From positions 110,012-174,011 of the forward strand of contig NW_003136839.1 in the NCBI RefSeq assembly GCF_000003605.2: DNA of 64,000 bases, in the 5' to 3' direction. The translations under genes were made by a program, and so were the position numbers. Source of the stretch: Saccoglossus kowalevskii. Taxonomy: Eukaryota; Hemichordata; Enteropneusta; Harrimaniidae. The notes under the pieces are model-generated. The model was not told the origin of the DNA. It searched no databases and saw only the letters and a list, made by a program, of their open reading frames with translations. Below are positions 1 through 24,770 of this stretch, piece by piece (position 1 is the stretch's first letter; the number at the start of each line of letters is the position of its first letter).

Positions 1-286
1 GTATGTACAAAGAATTATTCGGAACCTTGGGTCAACTAGGCATATATTAATTGTCTTCACGGTTACGATTTTCAATTCTGCTGCCGGTGAACGATGTACT
101 TGTATAAATTATGATAGCAATAAATATACCCCCATTCTATATTAGTCCACCCGTCACAGTGGCTTCAAATGTGCTGTCAGAGTATGATTCTGGCGTTGTT
201 GTCTGTTCTGACTACAATGCAGCTATTGATTACAGAACTAGTAGTTACTCAGTTTTGTAATATTTCTTTTATTTTTCGTTTCATAG

Positions 287-11633
<11,347 letters not shown>

Positions 11634-14600
11634 TAATAGCAAAGCATATGCACTGCATGTCTCCAAGTAGAACGTTTTAAATGTGAGCTTTGAAATATAC
11701 TTTGGGAAAATTTGCTAATTGTGTTAATACCTTTAATGTATATGTATAGATCATTTCGATCATGACTCACTATAACATTATAAACAGGTTACACCCGTTC
11801 AGCATCATTCACTATAGACAGCACATGAAGTGTGCACCAATTCTCTATAAAAATGCATATAGGACATATACCATCCGACCAGGTTTAGTGAGTCTCCAAA
11901 ATGTTCAATTATTTGCTGTGGTGATAATTTTTAATTATTTATTACGTGATTATACTTGCATGCCTGAGTGTTCTTATATTATGGACAACATTGTTGTTGG
12001 CAGGGTGTGAAATACTTTGTGTTATGTACAGAAATATATCCACCGTGTTCTATCTGTCATGTTCAAATATGTTTGTTTTATATTAGATTTGTTGTAATCC
12101 AACTAGAGCTTTAAAATAGTATTAATCATTATACATCTGTCAATATAACGCCATAAGTTACAGCGTGCCGTAATTTTGAGGTATTTTACGGGGTATTTTC
12201 ATCTTACCATATTAGGAAATGCGAATTTCAAATATATTATAATTACGCGCGTAAGCGTTCTCTAATAATAGAAAAAAACATGGCTGCCACCAGGGTTTGA
12301 CTGTACTCCACACAAAGAAGTTCGCTGATTCTGCTCCAAATATTTTAGATTTCGGCATTCCCGTGATGTGATTGGAAGGAAAAGATGTATAATATTAAAG
12401 TTATTACGAGGATAACTCAAAGTATGTACTCATACAGTACACGGTCGCATCAACCTCCGCTGCGCGTCGGCCGATACTTCGTGCATACCTTGAGGAATCC
12501 TCGTAAAAATTTCATATTTTCATATTTGTTGCAGAGCCATAAGAACGATGAACACACAGAAACAAGCTAATGGAATATTAACGAATATTATCCAGAACAT
12601 ATATAAAAGGGAAGAAAAAGTTCAAATTGTGTGTAATCATTGTATGTTGTATATGTCACAGGGGACATATTGTCATGACGACGGTTTTTACACTTACTTA
12701 TTCAAGAATTGTTTTTTATTTTACTATTGTCTTGCGTAACTGTATAATTCAATTAATTTAATAACCTAAATTTTAGTGTTTATTTCCATGTTTTTAATTT
12801 GAATTGTTTTTATTGAAAATGTTTTGATGAATGTTTTTTCAATAGAAAAAAATGTTATTGTTTGAGTGGATGATTGTGTTTGGATAAGTAACTAGAAAAC
12901 CATGAATAAAGATTACTATGAAAACTGTTTGCACGAAGCTTATGAAAGAAAAACATGTGAGCTATGCCATCAAATGCTTTTAAAAAAGTTGAGATAAATA
13001 ATATGTGACTGGCTGTGTTTACCTAAATTGTTACATGGAGTGGTTTTACTAAACACTGTACTTTTCAAACCAATTACTGACAAGTTTACAATTTTCTACA
13101 AGATGTTTGTCTCCACTTTTGTTTACTGGATCAACATTAGCTTTCCTACACAGCTATGGGAATATAAACGGGTTGAGCGACTTACATTCATCATCAGTTG
13201 ACAGTACATTGTGAGCAAACAAATTGACAAATACTGATCAATTGAAAATGTATCCACATCAACCACATAATCTCTGTTACACACTGAAATCTATGTAGTT
13301 TGTATTCCGAAATTATTCCTAACTGGTAATTTACCACAGTCTTCATGTCATGGTACGGATTTCAGTACAATTGGGAATTTTTAAACATCATACTAGTTTC
13401 AAATTCAAAATCAAATTCAATAAATTGTTTCCAATCAGTCACATAAGTTTCAAAGAATTCGGACACTGAATGATGTACTGTTTCCTTGACAACTACGTTC
13501 ATCAGATTTACAAATAAGATGATATTGCTCTTTCTGAATAATTGGTTTTATAAAAAAATTAAAAATATGTTTTGAATTACAAAGCCTAGTGTGTTTATTA
13601 TTTTGCCGAAGCATTCATTCATATAGCTTGCTTGAAGTATTTCAATTACGTTAAATAGTTCTGCTCCAGTATGAAATTAGTCAAATAAATAAATAAATAA
13701 ATATATTCAAAACATTGTTTTGCTGTTTTTTTCGTTTGAATTAATTGAATTCATACAGGTATTACAGATACATGTGACGGCGTACACAATATGATAAACA
13801 CTGCAGAATATGGTTGTTAGAAGTCAACTAAAATATTGTTCGCGACTCAGTGGCTGATCTAAGGGGGTTCTTCCCCCTCATAAAAAAAATCCTGTATCCG
13901 CCCCTGCGACTCTTATAATTTGATTAGCGAATTTTGTTTCGATCCAAATTTTTCTAGTAGTAAATTTCCATGAATCATCATGTATATTTCGTCTTTTTAA
14001 CGTTTGATACACTTCAATAGCGCACTTTCATTTTCTCCATGACTCGATTAATTTAAATAACTATTACAACACGAATAATGTAGATGTTCTTAGTAGCTCA
14101 CCATTTTAGGACGCGTTCGAAAATTTCACTATTAACGCTGAAACGTGTTTATGTAACAAATTTTAACATATTGTTTTGCATTTATACTATAGTTTCAAGC
14201 ATCTCATCAGATAATATGATAGCTTTTTTTCATTTAGCGTGTCATTGCTTAGTTTAGTTTGTGGCACTAGAATGAGTAGCCATTTACAAGTTATTTGCCT
14301 AGTAATTGATGTACTTCTCTTCACATCGGATCAAGTAACATTTGGAATATGGATTCAATTCTCCAATTTGTGTTTGTATCTTTATTGATACCAAAATGCA
14401 TCATTTGAAGCAGTTATAGTACACTACTACAGTGGTCAACTTTCGATTCGCATAAATGCCATGTAGTTATCATTTATATTTATGTTTGATGAAAGATAAT
14501 TAAATTATGTGAGCTGATGCGGATGATTGTGGATTTGCTCTGTGGGTGGCATATTGGAGACTTTCCCTGTATTTACTGTTTTCAAACAAGCTACGTAGCA

Positions 14601-15017
14601 GGAACACGTACATCCACACAATCACATTACATATTACTCCGTCTCAGAAGTGTATGTTCCAATTATATTCTATCAAATATAATGTGTATTAAATGGGTAA
14701 GTTCACATGATGTTACTGTTGCTGTGTTGATTACATGTGGTTCCTTTTGGCACATTAAAGGGATGCTTATTACACAAATGTAACTTCGGATCAATAACTG
14801 TAATACGCTTGCATAAGCTTTTTCCAACTTTGTTATACCAATGATCTGACTAGAACTATTCAATGAGCATTTTACGGGTGTATCTTATTAATTAATATTG
14901 CAAGTACACAGTAATTTGGCTTTAAAGCATACATATTATGCCCCAAATGTTGAGAGCCTAATACTAACTAAATAGTTTTTCCTTGAATGATACAATGGGA
15001 AACGCTAGTGTACTTAC
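11634..15017. other. Intergenic stretch 3' of the protease gene
   Basis: AT-rich DNA. AATAAA occurs at 12904-12909 and an (AATA)n run at 13683-13702; neither is proven as the poly(A) site. The block at 13850-13910 (cagtggctgatctaaggggg, then ccgcccctg) has the look of a common dispersed repeat. No coding exon is supported. The remaining exons of the minus-strand peptide paralogue should lie here, but I could not recognise them. Confidence 0.5.
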
Positions 15018-15092
15018 AGCTGCTCGAACGTCTTCACTTTTAATGGCGATAAACAGTATGAATAATAAAAGGAAGATCAACAGTGTTCGCAT
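15018..15092 (-). CDS. Signal-peptide exon of a small secreted-peptide gene (paralogue of the 22742 gene)
   Basis: On minus, ATG at 15092 opens 25 codons starting MRTLLIFLLLFILFI and ending SEDVRAA, followed directly by the donor gtaagt. The plus-strand gene at 22756 has the same length (25 codons), the same MRTLLIF start, a hydrophobic core and a phase-0 gtaagt donor. A secreted or ER-targeted product is expected. Upstream DNA at 15125-15202 also matches the region upstream of the plus gene. Where the plus copy has the acceptor tataatttcag before its exon, this copy reads tatattttcat, so the 5' intron has been lost by deletion and the AG destroyed. Exons 2 onward were not found at lower coordinates; the gene may be broken, or its other exons may have diverged too far. 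Confidence 0.55.
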
Positions 15093-16670
15093 TTTGATGT
15101 TAAATGATGAAAATATAACCCAAGCTCGTGTGTGATCCGTAGGTGGAAATGGAGTTTTAAATGATTAATTATTTAGAAGCATGTGGGCGTTCTCTGCGCG
15201 ATACGTCATCAGACTGAATGTATGGCAATTTCACTTCGCATTTGTGATGGAATGACAATTTATCCATACTAATTGTGTCGATATGGTGCTGTGAATGAAG
15301 CCGCGAATTACATAAATGCAGAAATTGAAAGTGATGAAATAGTAAAATACAAATTCAGCTTGCACTCACGACGGAATTGATATATCTGTTTCAGTGTGAA
15401 ACCGAATATATTTATAATAAAATGAAAAGCAGGTCGCTAAATATATAATATGGTACAGTAAATTTTTTATCAATGTCCTACCTGTAAATCCAATTTCAAC
15501 TCGTACATGTCTAAAATGATATAATTTACAAATAGTTTTTAAACTCAAAAAAGGGCACCAATATTTATACATTGAAGAGATCAAATTAAATTTAACTATA
15601 CCTGTTTCTAAATATCGACGTTCGTGTCATATTGCAAAACAATATTTGTTTTTAATAATCATACCAACATTTATTCATGAATATATAACAGTAATGACGA
15701 AGGCACTTTCAAATGCACGGTAAATGTAAAAACGATTTTACAAACTTACTACAGATTTACTTACTCAATGGTCGTGTTAATTTTCGGGACCTTGTGTTTT
15801 GCATTGCTGTGTTTGTAAGACTTGAACACATTGACGAATCGAGTTGACCACTGCAAGCAATGAAGCAAGATTTTATGCAATTTCAAAGACCATATTATCG
15901 GTCATCTGATTCTACATACAGAAGCGCTTCTATATAAACACACGTGCTGAATTCGTATCTTAAAGTGCTACTGCAACATCATCTCAGTATGGTAACCAAT
16001 GGTGTGCAAATGTGATGCGATAAAGCTGAATACAGTCAAGGTTCACGTTTTGTGCTGCCTTTGCAAGTGATACGAGATATTTTTTCTGTAGTTGGAAGTT
16101 GACACGCCAAATTTTCTCAACATGTCCTTGGGTTTTAGAACTGTCCATATATCGATGTTATACATTGATTTCGTACACGGCAAACGGTAAAAAAGCAGAA
16201 TGTTTTTGTAGATTTACACGTTGCGTAAATGTAACGACGCCATTAAATATGATCTAAACCAAGCCTAGATACCCCCCCCCCCGAAAAACCAAAGCATTGT
16301 TCAAGGCGTTCTATTAAAATCTGACAAATGCTGCACTCAAAGTACTAAAACACAAACATTTTGGCTGTTCATGGACATAGATTAGACATTTTGCACTTTG
16401 AGTAAGGCAGTCTCTGTTGCATGAGATGAGTGTACCACTGACTCAATGGGCAAGTTGAAGTTACTTTTTGAGTTCCATTCACTAAGAACACATCACTGGT
16501 CAAGGTTACATATGATAGCCAAACGTTGGGGTGGTTGATTCATAGATAAGTCATTAAATCACCTCAATGTTATTATTATAGATAGACTTGTAACATCGTC
16601 CTAAACATATATATAATTTCTGCTGCAATAGATTTGCATGTTCCGTACGTCCTCGTCACATATTTGAACA
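15093..16670. other. Non-coding stretch between the minus peptide exon and duplication copy A
   Basis: It contains the upstream region of the minus-strand peptide exon (15125-15202) and a C run at 16270-16280. Part of 16400-16520 weakly resembles intron 1 of the plus peptide gene (about 23010-23100). No gene is visible. Confidence 0.45.
15125..15202 (-). promoter_or_regulatory. Conserved upstream region of the minus peptide paralogue
   Basis: Read on minus, this has agaacgcccacatgctt, then taatcatt and ctacggatcacacacgag. The plus gene has the same order at 22517-22600: agaacacgcccatatgctt, taatcatt, ctaccgatcacacaggag, with nearly equal spacing. I infer retained promoter and 5' UTR sequence; no TATA box or start site is proven. 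Confidence 0.45.
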
Positions 16671-16674
16671 TCTT

Positions 16675-19285
16675 CTACATCTATAGTGCAGCTTGTTTTA
16701 CGTAAATTGTCTTCGCCATCATCTTCATGATATTGAGAAGAGAATTGAAATTACCTACTAATTAGATTTAGCTAATGTATAGTCGACTATAACGAATGGG
16801 ACGTTTCACAAATTTGCTGACGGTCAACTCCTAGTCTCTTAGAGTTAAATGAATCTCACAACTGGCTCAGTGAATGTCACTTCTCATTACAAGACGTTAT
16901 ACAGTGGTTGACGCCACTGGCTGTGTTTACCTGTATAATCGCATCATACTTACGCACCATTAGTTTCCATACTGAATTTTTGTTGAAGAAGCACTTCTTG
17001 ATAAAAACAGTATACAGTATTTATATGGGAACACGTCTGTATGACCAATTCCCTCGGCTTTCAATGGACTATTTCACTGCTTGAAATGACCAGCACCATT
17101 TGACAATGTGTTAAATCCTGCAACATAAAACGATCATGCAAACCACAAGGTACTGGAAATAAATTTAAACAAATAAACAATTGCTAGAAAATTTATGAAT
17201 AAACTTGTCTGACACGTCACCACAAATATATGTATATATATTATTTCAAACCTAATATAGTATACAGGAATATTCAGCAAAACATTGTTTTGAATTTTTG
17301 ACTCTTTTGATTGACATTATATTTAAAAATAAATTCGATTTCACACTGGAACAGACATATAGATTGAGAGCAGGAGGAATTAGAATTTTACTGGTATGAG
17401 TTGTCATGGCAATATATACAACTATGTTTAGAATCAAAAGCTTTTCAATGAGTCTGTCAATCACACCACTCAGACGACAGCCAGTGATTGACTGATCACA
17501 CAAAGTATTTACTATTCACTATACAGCAGTTGAATATTATTGACGGAAGTGTTGTTTATTTTGGAATCAGTAAACAACGTATTCAATCGAGCATATTGAT
17601 GTAATGATGTGGTGGTCAAGTAGTACATGACATGACATTCTAGAGAATAATAAAAACGTGCAAATATCCGTGAAGTTTGTCTGCCAGTGCCAGAAACTAT
17701 GAAAATAATTTATTAGTAGTAAACCGAGACAAAATGCCAAAAACTATGACATTCTTTCAGTCACATAAAGCAATACCAATTCCACGGTATTTTGAAACAG
17801 AAAATACGGTATTTATATTTAATTTTTTTGAAACTCAATAAGATAATGATACAGAGTATGACCATTTGTAAGTCTGAAGAATGTTGTAAACAATGAAACA
17901 CAAGGCATCATTCAATATCGAAATTCTTTTAAAATTGTGTGGCTGATTGAAAAAGGGTGAACCGTTTAAGTTTGTTCTGAAAATTGAAGGTATAGAAGCC
18001 CTCAACGTTCACACATTTTGAGCTGGCTAATGGGAACAACTATTTTAGCCGATGAAATGATGAATAAATGTATTGCGTTTGGCAAAAGATGCATTTTAGT
18101 TATTGGTTGGGGGGGGGTATATTACAAACCATCAAAAAGCGATTCACTAACTTCAATGTGAGCAGACAAAAGATGATGTAGATGATGCGGACTTGGAGGG
18201 CGTTGTTTGTAGAACCCACAAATAAGGTGAGTTGCAGGAAGAACATTACGCACAGATTTATTCATTGCTGTCTTCTAATGTTGATTTAATCTTCTCAAAA
18301 AACTGGAAACATGGAACCAAGGATTGTTCAATAACTAGGGATGTTGAATCGTTTAATTCACAGTGTTGAGCAATTTATGAATGTCTGTTTCTAGTTTGTT
18401 TTTTATAGCAGAGCGTCTAATTCATTTAAGAAAAACCATTGTTAAGATGACTTTTTAATATGTGTCGAAATTGTAATACCTTTTATTGAATCTGTTCTAA
18501 TAATAAAATCAACAGCAATAATGGTTCATTAAGCCGTGGTGAGAAACAAAACAAATTATTATTGAAGAAATAGCTCATGAAGTGTACCCATAACATTGAT
18601 TTTACACTTGATGTGAAAAGATTTTCAGTACTGTAAAATACCCGAGTAGAATTCTAGGCAGATGTATTATGGGTATACTGATGTTGATACCGAGCAGGGT
18701 GAGTGAGTGAGTGAGTGAGTGAGTGAGTGAGTGAGTGAGTGAGTGAGTGAGTGAGTGAGTGAGTGAGTGAGTGAGTGAGTGAGTGAGTGAGTGGCAGTTC
18801 ATGTAGTGCATGGATTAAGGTCAAAGTGGTCAAAAATGTTTGCACACAAGATGTAGACGTATGTGTCTAAGCCTTAGTTTAGGTTAGAATATTTGTGGAT
18901 ATTTGTATTCGTTGTACAAGATACTTCGCCAATACTGAAACTGTGTGTGTATTTAATAAAGAGTTTACAGACGGTTATCAACGGTTTCCCATCATAGTTT
19001 GCTATTGCAAGACCACTGTACCAACTGATGCCAGTGTTGCAGATGGAAGCATACAGTCGAGGATTGCAAAGTGCCAAAAGGCATGATACACATGCCACCA
19101 GTGTTGGCATATGTTGATTATGCTAGTTACAAATGCATGTGTTATGGGACTTGGCATTTTACCAGATACAAAAACGTCGAGAAAGTTGAACACTGAGGTC
19201 AGCTGTGTATGCTAGCAGACGTTTTCCATCTAGAAAATACTTACCCGGTTTATAAATATGCTAAAAGTGTGTGTTGTAGCTGTTT
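16675..19285. repeat. Direct duplication, copy A
   Basis: From ctatagtgcagc this copy follows 25793-28795 for long stretches, for example ctaatgtatagtcgactat, ggaacagacatata, then nearly identical text to about 18550, and again at 19105-19282 (gctagttacaaatgcatgtg; ataaatatgctaaaag). It contains its own (GTGA)n run and lacks the small TTAA-type insertion seen in copy B. The open frame around 17680-17830 reads like its partner in copy B but is cut by a stop. Confidence 0.8.
18699..18793. repeat. (GTGA)n microsatellite
   Basis: About 23 perfect tetranucleotide units. Open frames reading THSLTHSL across it are artefacts of the repeat. Confidence 0.95.
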
Positions 19286-20759
19286 GATTTACTATAGAAT
19301 GGGCACCCACATCCCGAGGCTGCATTATACACGACTGTAAACCATCCACTGAATTATTTATATTTTTTTTAATTTGATTCAATCTTATAGGGCGCCAAAT
19401 TTCCATTGTTTCTTTCAAATCGATGTTAAACATATCTTTCCATTTGGTTGGCATAGCATCATTGAGTAAATTTACTCAAATATGACGAACGCCCTCAGAA
19501 TAGATGTTGTGTATGTAAACAAAGTAGAAAATATATAACTATTTTTTTTATTGAAATTAACGGGATCGCTTATCTTTTGTAAGTGGTAGTAGTTGTACAA
19601 ATATCAGAAAGAATGGTTTATTACGTCGTGGACGGAAAACAAATAAATATCGAAGAAAGAACTCATAAAGTGTGTACAGAACATTGGTATCCTTAGTTTG
19701 ACACTTGAGATTTACAGCACTGTAAAATAATGAGTAGAATTTTGACATATGTATTATAGGTATTATATATCAGGCGACTGGCATGTGGCAAGTTGTCAAC
19801 CATATTTGATGAAGTAAACTTTAGATGATTGTAATCAAAATAAACGCACATTGGTCGTATGCAAGTATAAGGGTATTAATGCGTATCGGTAAATTGGTGA
19901 GAACTGTTTTCCAATTCTGGATGTTGTAGTTTGAGCATGAAAGACTAGGTGGATGCAAGATGTCAGTCTACAGATATTTTGGCATAAAAGTGAAAACTTA
20001 TCTATCACATTTTAGCTGAAGGGTCAGAAATTTGAAATTACCAATGTAAGCAGAGTCTTCATGCTGATCTGGTATAAGTTTCAAATAAAAACTAAAACAG
20101 ACACATTTGTTTGTAGTAAACGATCACGGGAGTGTAAACCGCTCACGCTATTTTACGAGTGAATAAAGTTGTTGTACACTGCGTAATCCGTTCATAACTT
20201 GCAGCTATTAGTGGATAACAAATAACACTTGCTTAAATATTTAACATGGGTGTAGGCAATTGAGTCAAAGTGTTGCTCACTAGTAAGCAATAATGCTAGA
20301 CTACCCGTAATGAAATAAAGATTATACCTTTCAGTCAAACCTGGTTTTTCCCACAATATAAGAATTATTCATTATACCATGCTCGCCAGAGTTTCCTGAA
20401 CTTCACTGCACACAGATGGGGTTTAAACCCGAAACCTTATAGTCAATAAACAGCAGATTGATACACAAGACTGTAAAAGACACAACACTAATTCCTTAAT
20501 TTGGTCTAACTTAGGATTTGTGAAGATTATACAGAAATGTGTCAGTCAGACATTTCTATGCTAATTAATGCGGTGGTATAGACCATATACTGTCATATGA
20601 AATAATAACAATATAACGAGGAACCAAAACTTGCTTGCACACCAACTGAAATTACAGCACAATTTGTCATGTTATATCAAGATATGAGCATATTTCAATT
20701 CCATATAAGTGACAAAGTGAGGAGTTGAATATGAATCGGTTTTGAATGCACACAACAAT
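19286..20759. other. Non-coding stretch with a decayed repeat
   Basis: The block 19557-19760 is a diverged second copy of 18490-18690 (shared acattg, cactgtaaaata, gagtagaatt, tgtattatgggt-like text). Nothing else recognisable is seen. Confidence 0.45.
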
Positions 20760-21050
20760 GTCTGTTTTGCATTCCCATGTACCTTTTTCCGTTCTTTGAG
20801 TAGCGGAAATGGCTCCGTCGATTTGACATAATGCAATGAACAATCCTCTTTATCAAAAAAATCATTTATACTTGGTGTATCAATATTGTCCCGTGACGAT
20901 GAAATGTTAAAAAATATTCGCTTTTTATTTGAATGCGTTTTTGCAAAAACACTAATTGTGCTATAGCAATATATTGCAAAAGGTCGTGTTGAAAATGGTC
21001 CCATAATGTGGCTTGTCTTGACGTCTGATGTAAAATGTTTAGAAAACATT
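20760..21050 (-). mobile_element. Fossil reverse-transcriptase fragment, tyrosine-recombinase retroelement type (tentative)
   Basis: On minus, a short frame carries GPFSTRPF, a VxAKTHSNKKR-like stretch, and TPSINDFFDKEDCSLHYVK, the order seen at the start of reverse transcriptases in DIRS/Ngaro-type elements. It is a short, old, broken remnant with no ends recognised. Family placement is from memory of motifs and is uncertain. Confidence 0.4.
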
Positions 21051-21254
21051 TAGGCTGACTTCTTGCAGAAAGTAGGCTGTGACTGATAAATGAAGATGTT
21101 GGTGGCTCCCTTCATCCGGTATTGAAACAATTATTTAAGCCATTAAAGTATTACACGAACGACGGATCTGGGTAAGGTATTAATTCTAGGAAAAGAATGC
21201 CAATATTTTTGGTGTAGATACAGACAGTTAAATAACGTATACCAAAAATTATTA

Positions 21255-21455
21255 TAACAAATAAATACATAATTAAACGTCTATTGTATAATACATAATG
21301 CATTATACTATATAAATACATAATTAAATCTCTCGTGTACAACATGTAAATCGTTAAAATAAATAAATATATAATTAAATCTATCATATACAACACGTAA
21401 CATTTTGTAATAAATACATGTAGAACACGTACAACGTTAATGAAAATTAAATCTC
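21255..21455. repeat. Imperfect tandem repeat, about 50 bp unit, four units
   Basis: The phrase ataaatacataattaaa recurs at about 21262, 21313, 21363 and, weakly, 21411, each followed by tctatt/tctcgt and gtacaaca-like text. AT-rich, and open frames across it are not genes. Confidence 0.6.
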
Positions 21456-22516
21456 AAAATGAAGATCATGCTATTCGTCAAGAATTGTCGCATATGCAAA
21501 TTAAATACATATCGGAATCACGCATCGCTTTACTAGTTTCAAAATTCACAACTCTCACTTGATCACGAAATAATAAAAATCTTATCTAATGATGACAAAT
21601 TTATAATCCTTGCAATGTTGACAAAATCAAGCAAATTTTATTTATATTAACAAAATAGTTATCCTAAGAGAAACATTGGGTAGAGTAGTACATTTTTTTT
21701 CCGAGACACCCTTGATAACACCTTTACTGATTTGAGTTTTAGTAATAGATATGCCTTTTTGACAGATGTCTGAAAGAGAACTTTGACTATAGAACAGAAA
21801 AAAAAAACTATCGCCCTCCTGTGGTAAACACGTTAAATAGTTTGATGCATATGTCACTCGTATGGCTGAATCACGCATTTTAATAAAAAAAAACATAAAT
21901 ATTCTTAATCAGTGACACAGCGCCAATAGTGGCCGAATAGCAAAATAAATTCTGCTTAATTCTGAACAATTTATTATTATGCGTTGAAACAACAATTGAA
22001 TCTTCGACACCCTGCGTCCCTTTTAAATATACTATGTCACATGCGCAAGTGGAACGTGAAGTCAGTTTACTGGGGTGACTGTTAAGATGCACTACATCAT
22101 AGCACATGTAACCAGAATATTACTATCAAATGACAATTTTAACACAGAGAAGAAGCAGGTAAGTACTTTATATAATTCCTGAAGCGGGAATATTTGGTGA
22201 GACTTCAAATACCTCTATTCAATTATTTTATTCGTGTACATCGTAGCTATATACTCGGTACGATTGGCTACAAGCACTATCAATACTTTTCATTTCTGGA
22301 CTCACTTCCTGGGCACTGTCTCCACGTATACCTAGCTTCGATATGTTCCTTATGTTATTCAGATAAACTGATTTCTGAATTAATTGTACTAACACGTGTA
22401 CTATTTGTTGTCTGCGAAAGATATAGCCACGCCCAAAAACAGAGATAATTGAATATGCAAATGTAACATTATGAACAAAAATAGAAATTGCATACCAGTC
22501 TGTTTCACAACGAATG
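21456..22516. other. Upstream of the small peptide gene
   Basis: No gene is supported. Open frames on both strands at 21640-22575 lack coding features. Confidence 0.4.
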
Positions 22517-22631
22517 GCGTAGAACACGCCCATATGCTTAATCATTGAAATACCACAGTTTACCAGTCTTAGCATTCCTGTCTACCGATCACACAGGAGT
22601 AGTATCACTGTTGTCACATCACGTATCAAAG
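22517..22631 (+). promoter_or_regulatory. Conserved upstream region / probable 5' UTR exon of the peptide gene
   Basis: This block matches the region upstream of the minus paralogue. The sequence gcaagtaagg at 22631-22640 offers a donor (gtaagg) that would join a non-coding first exon to the acceptor at 22740-22741. The transcription start is unknown. Confidence 0.4.
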
Positions 22632-22741
22632 CAAGTAAGGTAATGAGATGTTTTATTGTGTATAACATTACTGTATGATATTGACGTGGCAACCTAAACT
22701 GCAGTATACTAATCGTACTGGTTTTTTTTCTATAATTTCAG

Positions 22742-24770
22742 CATTTACATCAAACATGCGAACATTGTTGATCTTCGCTTTATTTTTCATTCTGGTAATC
22801 ACTGTACAAGGCCAAGAAGACCAACCCGCTGTAAGTGAACTAGCGTTGTTCATACTTTTCATTGTATCATGCATATACATCCACTGTTTGATAAGGAATA
22901 TTCAAATGATTTGTCACGATCAACAAGCGCCAGTGTGGAAAAACAGCATAGGGGTTGTTAAGAAAAACCTTTGATTGGTACCTGCTATCGAATAACCAAA
23001 ATAGCCGTCCCGTTCCTTAGATAAGTGTACAACTGACCCAATGGGACGCAGAAGTCACTTTTTGAAATTATTCATCGAGCATGCATCCCTGGTCAAACCT
23101 TGCATGCGTAAGATTAAGACAGATCGTTTACACGGTACAATGATTATACTCAGCTCTATGATCACACACATGTTGCCATACTGGAAGGATATTGCTGTAG
23201 GACTTCAAGATACGAATTCAACACGAGTGTGTATATGGAAACTTCGGTATATCAAATCAGATGACCGATTCTCTAAGCTTTTAAAATTTACCACAATCTT
23301 CGATGCTTGCAATGGTCAACCCAATTTGTCACTGTGCCTGTGACAAATGAATGCGACAATGCAAAAGTCTAGGTGCTGATAATGAACTTTTGTAGTGAAA
23401 CTGTATAGTCATTGTGTATGTCTCCATTACAATGCTATATCCATAAATTAATGTTGTAATAATTATTATATGAAATTTATTGTTCTTCAACAGAACGCGA
23501 ACGAAATGTTGGAGCACGGTCAGTTAAATTTACTTTTATCTATTTAATTTATTAATTTTATTGCCCTATTCAATTGCAATAATTACTTGTAAATTGTATC
23601 GTTTTAGATATAGACGATTTGATATTGGAATTAGAGGTACGTCATTAATAATACCATATTATATATTTAGTTTATTCTGTACCTAGCATGAGTAGGCTCA
23701 GATTGAATATTCAATGGGTGGAGTACTGGTTTTATGTATTTTTTTGTTTTGTTTACTTTTATACATTACTTGGAACAGAGACATGATGATGCAGATGCTG
23801 GTAAGTAGCTATGAGCTGTGTGACAGGCTGCATGCTAATAATGGTTGAATAAATGCGCTGGATAGTAAGGAGTGATGAGCATATTATTGGGCATAGTGTG
23901 TATTGATACACACAAATATACCCACATCATAGACGTATGGCAAACATTAAAAACTAGTCCATAATTCACACCAATGGAACTTAGATAACACGCCAACTGT
24001 GCACCTCCAGGTACCTAATTTATTTAGGCTTTATTGAGTATCAGTAACATGACCTCTTTCATATGGTGTTACTGCTAGTACGTAATCACAAACTAAAGTC
24101 ACACCACCAAAATGAATGACGAAAAACACTTTTGGAAGATTATCAGAAATAGAAAACGTGTATTTTGTTATTCTTTTTTGTGGACTCTGAACAAGGAACC
24201 GATAAATTTGACAGCAGAAGTAACTGTGTGTTGAAATCTTGAGGGTTACTCTGCCATTCGTCAATAATGCGATTGATTGGAAGGCTCAGTGCACATGGCT
24301 TACAAGTAGTTTGTTATGAGATATTTGCAAATTTGGGTCGAAAAATCAAAACAGATTTAGATTTAATTAAGTTGTCTCTGCAATTAGTATATTCCATGTT
24401 GACCCACTATTGGGGAAAACAGTCTATGGCGACTAACAGAGACAATTACATGCTTAGGGCAATTGTATAACATTGTTTTGCACCTTTACAAGTTTGATAG
24501 TAATACGAGAAATGAGTTGTACACGAACGTATGACTGAATAATTGGATTAATGAATGAATATAACACATACACATGTAATAATAAGCCATGAACAGATGG
24601 GTAACATGTAATGTAGTTGTAATAATAAATAATATAATTTAAATAATGCATTTGAGATGTTATTATCTCTATAGAATTACGTGTGATTCGAACCATAAAT
24701 ACAGTTATCAGTTATTTCACTTTGTGTTTAATCCGTGGCAGAAGGAAGATTAGGAAGATGGGCAAGATAA
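22742..24770 (+). CDS. Small secreted peptide precursor with mini-exons
   Basis: Consecutive short exons join in phase with good splice sites: 22742-22830 (ATG at 22756; acceptor atttcag, donor gtaagt), 23494-23518 (donor gtcagt), 23608-23636 (donor gtacgt), 23779-23800 (donor gtaagt) and 24742-24770 ending in TAA. The product is about 59 residues: a signal peptide beginning MRTLLIFALFF and ending near VQGQ, an acidic middle (NEMLEH, IDDLILELE, HDDADA) and a basic tail (EGRLGRWAR). An acidic propeptide followed by a short cationic end is the layout of many secreted antimicrobial or signalling peptide precursors, but I recognise no family. AATAAA signals lie at 24895 and 24899. The last exon is the least certain; a second in-frame acceptor at 24753 would shorten it by four residues. 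The paralogous signal exon on minus at 15018-15092 supports the first exon. Confidence 0.6.

Noticed and set aside
14517-14783. 88-codon open frame on plus
   Set aside because: No start context, domain or exon partners.
16400-16520. Similarity to intron 1 of the peptide gene (about 23010-23100), possible third paralogue
   Set aside because: Similarity is short and patchy, and no signal-peptide exon lies nearby; probably a shared dispersed repeat.
18165-18215. Acidic exon-like text gatgatgtagatgatgcgg resembling peptide-gene exons
   Set aside because: No donor follows and no signal exon precedes it; the acidic reading comes from a short gat-rich insertion in copy A.
18602-18845. Open frames of repeated THSL / LTHS residues on minus
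   Set aside because: They translate the (GTGA)n microsatellite; no coding features outside it.
24681-24700. gattcgaacc, resembling a tRNA T-arm
   Set aside because: No A box or cloverleaf at the right distance on either strand.
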